From: Talinum fruticosum
Taxonomy: Eukaryota > Streptophyta > Magnoliopsida > Caryophyllales > Talinaceae
NCBI GenBank assembly: GCA_021018815.1
Contig: JAITYX010000146.1
Span: 488,033-552,032, forward strand
Direction: 5' to 3'
Length of the DNA stretch: 64,000 nt
The notes beneath the pieces were generated by a model that did not search any database, was not told the origin of the DNA, and saw only the letters and a list, made by a program, of their open reading frames with translations. Positions 57,185-64,000 of the stretch are shown piece after piece; position 1 is the first letter of the stretch, and each line of letters begins with the position of its first letter. Made by a program: the position numbers and the translations under genes.

Positions 57185-59544
57185 CTAAACTGAATGTAGA
57201 ATTCCAGCAGGAAGACCACAGAGGAATGTTACAACAGAGAGAAAGATCACAGCCAGGACACCATTTTCTTGCTTAAATCCACTTGAATGATCTCCTGTTC
57301 CGGTGGTCAATGATGATGAAGATGAAGACGAAGAAGGCGGGGACGTTGCATTGTTGTTCATGAATATAGCAGCTGCTGGTGATGTTGGAGAAATTCCAAG
57401 AAGTTCTGCAAAAGGGAAGTCCAATAAGCTGATTGACCGCGGAGAATAGACGCATGTTAAAGTCCTAACTATTTGATTTGATAAGAATTAAAATATATTA
57501 CTCGTATTTAATGCATCTTAAATTAATTATATACCAAGAAAAAAGACATCATTAATAAAATATAATTGATTTTTTTACTCTATTTATTTGAAAATATTTG
57601 CCATTTTTGGGTTATGAGTAAAAAAACACAGTTAAAAGATCAAGTTGCTCAAAAGTTTTATTGTAAATGAAGGAAGTTAATGAAAAAAGGGGAGAAAAAA
57701 TAATTAATAAAGACATAATGATAAACTAGTTATTTATATGTCATCAAAAATGTTAAATAAAAAATCTTATGAAACGAAAAGATTAGTTAAAATTAACAAC
57801 GATTATGAAATGTAGGGAATTAATCTTACTATATTATTATACTTTTGTCCAGTTCATTCTAAGGTACACATAGAATCACCTAATTACTTTTTTATCATTA
57901 TATAATTATCATCCGAATCACCTCATAATTATATCCGGTAAAAGTGATCCGATCCGAACTAATGATCCGAAATCCGAACCGAACCGAACTCTACCCGACA
58001 CTTAAAAAACTAAATTGAAATGATACGAACCGAACCGAACCGAATCCGACCCAAATATTTTTTATCAAAGTGTTTTGTCTCTACAAAATAGGCTTATATA
58101 AAATCAAATATAAGTTGACTCAAGTAAACCCGAGCCCAACTCAACACAAAACTCAACTAAATCATAATGACCGCACTAACCCAAAACGAAACTGACCCAA
58201 ATGACACGATTACAGGTGTATTCATAGATTGATTTCTTCAGATAAAATATCTTTCACATTCGATTGCTTACAATCATGATAATTAATAGACGAAAAAGAA
58301 AATCAAATTGCATGTATATATGAGCTTTGAAAAGTGTCCCCACATAGTATTATTATATAGTACGCCAAGTATGAAAAAGAGAAGTGAATTAGGCATCATT
58401 TATTAAACAGGGCTGGGCAACTGCGTGTAATGAATGAAAAATACCATAAATAAGGATGGTGAGGAGGACAAGGGAAGTAAATAGAGTAAGGGCTAACACC
58501 TAACTAGCTAGCTTCCCCTCAATTCATCTATATATTCCGTTGCCCCAAAAACAGGATCTATAGTCATTACCATTTATTTTGCTGCTCTCGTATTTTCAGG
58601 GATCGATGCCCCAAATATAGCTAGCTAGTTACATAATTTCAAAAAAATGGTTTAAGTCGTCCACATTTATTTTTCTTAAACAAGAATTTTTTTTTTATTT
58701 CGGCCTTTTGAGCACAGAAAATAGAAAAGTTGTACCCGCCATATACTAAAAAGTACTTGATTAAGCAAAATGGAGACTAAACAAATATAGTAGTATACAA
58801 CTTCAATTTCTTACCTAGATTAGATTGTAACATTTTGACATTCCTACTTACTATTAGAATGGCTTTAAAACACCATCGATCTCTATATATATTCAACCAA
58901 AATAAAGAAAAATAAAGACAAGCATCTTAGTGTCTCTCTTCATGAAGGGCACTAGCTCGTTAATTTATAAGGCTAGCTAATATATTAATCATTATTTTAT
59001 ATAGTCCATAATTTGATCAAATATTTACTCTAAGAACCTCCATGTTAAACTAGAAATATCTTTAATGAAATAGTTAACCTACGGTCCATTAATAAATAAA
59101 CAACAATTTGGAGAAGTAAACAGTTATCAGCTAATAGTCGTTTGTTATACGCCTTGCAAATCTATCTAGATGGGGGAGAGAGAGGTGTCGTACTTGGGCA
59201 GTGAGCGATGTTAACATCGGTGAGGTGACAAGAAGAAGGGAGTTGGAGGAGCTTAGGTTCTTGGATGCCAAGGTTCTTGATTTGTTGGGTTCCATTGTGA
59301 GCTTGGCCTATGAAGAAGCACAAGCACACCGGCTTCTGCTGCTTGATGCCAGACACTGCGTCGCAGCACTCCTTCGTCGGCTCGGCTGCCTTCCCCGTCG
59401 CATACGACAAGCAGCTCGTCACCTTCTCTATCGCCGCCCCGCACTCCTCCGTCAACGACGACGACGATGAGCTCAGCTCCACCGCTGATCCTAGTATTAC
59501 TACAGCAATCACCACCACCACTTTCGTCATCACCGCATAGGATC

Positions 59545-59548
<4 letters not shown>
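57185..59548 (-). CDS. LTPG: GPI-anchored non-specific lipid transfer protein (LTPG, xylogen/YLS3-like)
   Basis: Two exons (59194-59548 and 57185-57405) encode 191 residues. An N-terminal signal peptide (VVVVIAVVILGSAVEL) precedes the eight-cysteine domain: C, C, CC, CxC, C, C in EECG, TSCL, ECCD, VCLCF, SSCH and AHCP. The splice joins AHCP to KLLGISPTSPAAAIF, the usual continuation in this family. A Ser/Thr/Pro-rich stretch follows, then a hydrophobic tail (GVLAVIFLSVVTFLCGL), as required for GPI attachment. These extracellular proteins bind lipids at the plasma membrane and cell wall and take part in cuticle or wall deposition. The single 1.79-kb intron is long for the family and contains transposon-like DNA. 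There is no frameshift. Exon 1 on its own would end in a misleading CPSTTPLSPPSR tail from reading into the intron. Confidence 0.9.
57590..57740 (+). mobile_element. Stowaway-like MITE, copy 3, in LTPG intron
   Basis: Aligns by eye with the 3.42-3.61 kb segment: GAAAATATTTGCCATTTTTGG, GATCAAGTTGCTC, GTTTTATTG and GAGAAAAAATAATTAATAAAG. Orientation is the same as copy 1. Termini not resolved. Confidence 0.45.
57930..58200. repeat. CCGAACCGAACC-rich degenerate repeat in LTPG intron
   Basis: Short runs of CCGAAC and CCGACC units (for example GAACCGAACCGAATCCGACC) lie within the LTPG intron. This is the minus-strand form of the GGTTCGGTTCGG sequences often spread by plant transposons. The element family is not identifiable by eye. 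Confidence 0.5.

Positions 59549-59549
<1 letters not shown>

Positions 59550-59588
<39 letters not shown>
59550..59588. repeat. (CT)n microsatellite beside LTPG start
   Basis: About 39 bases of CT directly upstream of the LTPG ATG; on the coding strand this is a GA tract that would sit in the 5' UTR. Confidence 0.95.
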
Positions 59589-59589
<1 letters not shown>

Positions 59590-61501
59590 AGCAGGTAGAG
59601 TAATATTGTATGTAGCGAGGGAGGGAGGGAGATGGACGTACATAATTAAGGAGGTGAAGTATAAAGAGTGTGAAGTAAGAGAGAGAAAGGGAAGAAGTGC
59701 TGAATTTATGCCCTAGTCTGTGGTAGTTACGTTTGGACCATATCTCATATTTAATCTTGAGCTGTATCTTTCACAATGTTGTCTCTATCATTTGTCAGTT
59801 CATCGAGTCCGTCAAAAGTCAATAACATATTGTCCCTAACACTTCCGTCAAATGCCTATATAAGACTACAATTTTGAATATATCAATTCTTAGTTAAAGT
59901 CAATCGTTTACTACATATTCAAGGAAGGGGTACATTTGAAATGTACTTTTTTTTTTTTTTTGATTGATAAGCAAATTCATTCTTATACGCACTTTAACTC
60001 AGAAAAAGTTCAAAGAATTAATCGGATCGGGATAAGGGAAGGATGTGAAGTCCACTATCCCCTAACATGCAAATTCCTCACAAACATAAATTTTGTGCCC
60101 CGAGAGAGTCGACTTTAAAATGGTAGACATGCAAAAGGCACAAGTGTATTATAGTGATGGCAAAAATTCGGGTTTGGGTCGAAATCGGGTCGGTCATCGG
60201 ACGAAGTTTTTGTCCGATACCCGATTTTTTCAAGTCGGACAATTTAGACAAACGTAAATTCGGGTTCAAATCGGGTTCGCATAAAAGAAATATGAAAATT
60301 TCATATCCGAATTTAAAATTCAAACAAAAATATCATAACTGGACCAAATTTTTTCAGATCGGACGAAATTTTGCTAGCGCTAACGGTATATTTTGATTAG
60401 TTAGAAAACAAATTTGGATGAAAACTATGTATCTCTCAATGGGACACAAAAAGTGACACCAGAAGCGCATAAATAAGGGTACTATGTTTTTTTTTTTTTT
60501 TTTTGGGTGTAGAGGGACCACAACATAGTATAGTATAATACTACAAAGTAATAAGAGAGCAGACTTGTTTATTTGTTTTGGGGTGAATATATTAATACAT
60601 ACAGATACAGTTTATTAGTGAGGAAGATGGTGATGAGTACGTGGTTGGGAGTGAGTAGTTAAGCGTTACAGAGTTATAAAGACAGACTCCAATTTTGAAG
60701 CACCTGCCCCTCCCCGCTACCATTCCATATCACCGCCAAGCCTCATTTACATCTTATAAAATTACCCTAACTCACAACTAAACTGAATCCATCCCCAAAT
60801 CAAATATGAATTAAATCTGACTTAAATATTTTTCATGTCACATAATTTTTCTCTGCAACACAAAATTAATGGACCAAACATCTGAAATCAACTTGGACCG
60901 AAACCAAACCGAAACTCAACTAAATCTTAGTACTCCAAGCATAATCCAACACATGCTAGCACAACTCAAATAACCTGTTTGCCGCGCACACAGAGCACTC
61001 ATCCTCATCTTCTTTACAACAGAAATAATTAATGCCTCTCTTCTCTTCATTTGGATCTCTCTTCAATACTTTTTTAAAAAAAAATTTCCTTGTCTCTTAA
61101 CAGCAGCCTTAGAATTTGCCTATAAAAAAAAGTTACTTACAGTTGGATCTTCCAAGATACCATGAAAACAGAACTCACAATGAAAAAAGTTATTTATTTT
61201 GAATTTTGTTTTATTAAAGGTTTCTATTTCGATTTCTGAAACTCACAAAGATGTACATAGATTTAGCAAATTCAGACATAACGTGGCCAATTACTGCTGG
61301 TATTGGTATATGGTTAAGAGATGCATCAAGAGTAGTATAAATAATGCCAAGAAATTACACCAAAACTGAAATGACTCACAACAACGAAAGAGAAAAGAAT
61401 GATACTAATAACGGAACACTAATGCCTGATTGCCTCCATTTCAAAAATCACGGTACCATTTCAAAAGGGGATAAATCATCACTGAAAGGGGAAAAACCCC
61501 T
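59589..61501. other. Intergenic region between LTPG and ALKBH1
   Basis: Holds the LTPG promoter (left) and the ALKBH1 3' UTR (right). At 60.14-60.38 kb a degenerate TCGGGTTTGGGTCGAAATCGGG segment occurs, related in composition but opposite in orientation to that in the LTPG intron. A long poly-T lies near 60.49 kb. No gene seen. Confidence 0.6.
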
Positions 61502-64000
61502 TTAAAAAACTTGTCTGATGTTAATATTGATTCTTGAAGTCCTTATGTAATCCAAGAAACAATGGTCACCATTACTGACCGACAATTGCTTCTCCAAAGC
61601 AGTTATTTCAGAGTGTTCTTCGTCTGTAAAGATCCGCGGCACTCCTGCAGCATAACACACCATTTGGTGTTTTAGTGTCTGATAATCAAAGAAAATAAAA
61701 ATTTTAAGGCGATACCCCCAAACCTCTAAAAATATGTCATGCTCTCTCTACGAGGAAGCTGCTTACCATGAAAGCACTCTCTAGCTTCTCCAGACATGAG
61801 TACGACATCACCACTTCGTAGGAACATCGCCAAAGGCTCATCATCTCTAGACTTCCCTCCAAGAAGGAATATAGCTTTACAACCCAAACTGTACAAACAG
61901 ATAAAGAAGAGTTCCATCAAGCTGCTATTACAATACTTCTCCAGAAATAAAGACGGGAAGAACAAGGAATCAGACTCGAACCTCATGCTTACTATAGGTT
62001 TACTCCAGTCTACTTCCATGTCATCCAGGTGCCCGCCAAGTGTATCACCTGAAAAGTCGGGAGGGAGGGGGAGGAGGATGACACCTTAGCATCACAAGAA
62101 CAAGCATCTTGCAACTGATGGGAATCAAGAATGAGAATGCATTGCATATATAAAGGGGAGGGATATATAGGATGAAAATCATGATACCTAACCCAAAGTA
62201 GTTGACAATAGCACCTTCTGGCTTGAAGACTTCCCCTACAGGCATAGCAGGTGCAGCCAATTTTTAGCCAATTGACAGAGTTCCTCTGGAATTTTATTAT
62301 GTGGTAGGGAAACATCATAGTTCCGCTGCATCAAAAGAGAAATATGTTACTTGAAATACAAATTACAAATAAATGTAATATACTTCTTGGGGAGCTGAAA
62401 AGGCCAGGTTTATGTTAACCTTATTCGGCTTTAATTATAGTGGACTTCAAACTTCATCAAGAACTTGTTCTCTCTCTACTTTGTTTTCATGTGGACTAGT
62501 ACAAGTCAACTGTCATTAATCTAGGTCCAACGGAAACAACCTCTTTGTAATTCACTCGTAAGGCTATACTACATCTGACAAACGCTCGCCTCCCCTTCTT
62601 CCAACACAACAAACTTCCTATCTTACATGGAGGTATGATTTGAACTTTAACAATTACGAGCACACTTTGAACACAGGTTACAAAAGCAGTACAGACACAA
62701 ACTTCATATATAAAGTACACACTAAAGCACCCAATGCCCCATCGCAGAAAGCCCCAATTTGAAAGACAAATGAGTAATTCAAAAGCAGAGAACTTCTTGG
62801 GAAGTATGAACACAATAAGGTTGAAAACTCCAGAAGTCTTAGATTTGCATAACGTATTTCAAGTCCTTCAACACAAGTCAGTCATAGAAGGACAAGAGCC
62901 ATGGCTAGATATTAAAAAGCTCTTATCACAAAGCTAAATATAGATAGATTTCAGCAAACGTAGTAATAGGTTACACATAAAGGGTCATCTACAAGGCAGT
63001 GCTATAAGCTGAATCAAGTATTATCAGTCATCACCTTTGACCAATCAAACTGCAAACCAAGTGTACTCCATCTCAACTTCCTTAGAAGCACTGCTGCCAA
63101 AATAGGTTTCCCGCCATTTCCCTTCGATGAGACAGGGTTTTGATGGCAAAATTTCCACTTATGAGCATGTCCATTGCCCAAGTACTCCGATTCTTTTGGT
63201 GAATGTTCCTCTTCAACTAGAACTTTACCTTCTTCCGCAGCAGCAAATAAATCGTGTATAGGACCGTAAAATGCATTATGGTTCGTTCTATTAGGCGGCT
63301 GTGGGAAGCTTCTCAAGCTTTCCCTTATCCATTGGCACTGTTCCTCAACACTCAATGCTCCAGGAATGAAGTAAAAGCCTGCAGTAGAAAGAGAAACTAA
63401 GTCGACTAGGCTCTGTAGATACATGGTAGAATTAACCAAGTACTGTACTGCTTTTGGGTCTACTAAACACACATGTCATCAAACAAAATTACTAAAATCC
63501 TCACAATATGCATACCAATTATTCTATAAAAGCTGTGTTCGTTCATCTTCATGGAAAATTCTCAAGCAGATGCAAACCTCACTGTCACATCCCCTGACTC
63601 TATCTCTCTCCTAAATTCCAAGAATATACAGAAAATTTAATCCCGAAATTCCAATCAGATTATTCATCCGAAACATAACAAGGCTTCCAGGATGGTTTTC
63701 AGCTTTGAACATAAAAAATTGGCACTGACCATGCACACGGGCACTGAAGCATTCCAAATGCAAGGCAGACAGGAGCAACAAGGATACAAAACAAGCTAGG
63801 AATGAACTCCTGACTCAATCATGTGACATAACCCAACTCCTAAAGCATTAGGGCAACATCCAGCAACTAATTTGACTCAGGTAACACGTACATTGTCTTA
63901 CCAGGATGATTGTCAAGGCAGAAAACAGGAGAACCGAAGTTCTCCCCCAGTTTCACATGAACTCCATTGGGGGTTTCACCTCCCTATTTTCAGATTTCGA
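61502..64000 (-). CDS. ALKBH1: ALKBH1-type 2-oxoglutarate/Fe(II) dioxygenase, 5' end outside window; one -1 indel
   Basis: Six exons are visible: 63902 to beyond 64000, 63035-63378, 62188-62325, 61982-62048, 61767-61888 and 61502-61644. Together they encode about the last 304 residues. Family landmarks are LDNHPGFYFIPGALS, PQPPNRTNHNAFYGPI, LLRKLRWSTLGLQFDWSKRNYDV and NYFGLGDTLGGHLDD, which holds the HxD iron ligands. SLGCKAIFLLGGK, SGDVVLMSGEARECFHG with the distal His, and the 2OG-binding Arg of TSRININIRQVF complete the fold. ALKBH1 proteins demethylate nucleic acids (tRNA or DNA adenine and cytosine methyl marks, depending on species). Exon 3 is one base short: T5 at 62261-62265 should be six, giving LAKKLAAPAMPVGEVF and satisfying intron phases 0 and 1. 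The right window edge truncates the N terminus. Confidence 0.92.

Noticed and set aside
57185..57424. Stand-alone small secreted protein starting MDFPFAELLG
   Set aside because: A splice acceptor at 57405/57406 and the KLLGISPTSPAAAIF continuation show it is exon 2 of LTPG; the ATG lies in the intron.
59201..59470. Plus-strand Arg-rich ORF opposite LTPG exon 1
   Set aside because: Antisense shadow of the conserved eight-cysteine LTPG exon.

Overview
This is nuclear DNA from a flowering plant, almost certainly a eudicot. Intergenic DNA is AT-rich, genes are split by GT-AG introns, and the products are plant-specific or plant-typical: a miR156-targeted SPL factor, a sporopollenin acyl-CoA synthetase, a GPI-anchored lipid transfer protein and an alpha-expansin. 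Small plant transposons are common (Stowaway-like MITEs, a PIF/Harbinger-type element, a long foldback element, a LINE remnant). I cannot name the species.

Layout from left to right. 1-5.9 kb is gene-free. 5.96-9.24 kb (+) is a J-domain/DUF3444 protein. 11.34-13.56 kb (+) is a complete RAMP4/SERP1 ER protein. 14.35-15.54 kb (-) is an F-box protein of the At5g15710 type, with a long leader upstream. 19.93-26.39 kb (-) is a 12-exon BRE/BRCC45 homologue whose 3-kb fourth intron carries a 1.3-kb PIF/Harbinger-type insertion. 27.35-29.99 kb (+) is an intact 6-exon ACOS5 orthologue. 30-34.4 kb is gene-free and full of TA repeats. 34.4-39.33 kb (+) is an SPL2/10/11-like gene with a spliced leader holding uORFs and a perfect miR156 site. 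42.57-46.99 kb (-) is a three-finger RanBP2-type zinc-finger protein. 47.2-48.47 kb is a large inverted-repeat element. 48.89-49.20 kb (+) is a solitary last exon of an alpha-expansin. 50-57 kb holds transposon remnants and no convincing gene. 57.19-59.55 kb (-) is a two-exon LTPG. 61.50 kb to the right edge (-) is an ALKBH1 dioxygenase cut by the window end.

The genes are independent housekeeping or developmental loci; I see no operon-like or cluster logic linking them. The strongest cross-window pattern concerns data quality. Five of the nine essentially complete protein genes are broken by -1 frameshifts (ten in all). Every one is the loss of one base from a short homopolymer, and each is exactly repaired by family conservation, intron phase, or both. 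This points to systematic consensus error rather than pseudogenes.

I did not find a convincing undescribed system. The most worthwhile biological leads are the foldback element beside the orphan expansin exon, the 20-codon uORF and 21-nt microexon in the SPL gene, the composite element in the BRE intron, and three candidate tRNA-derived SINE-like insertions.
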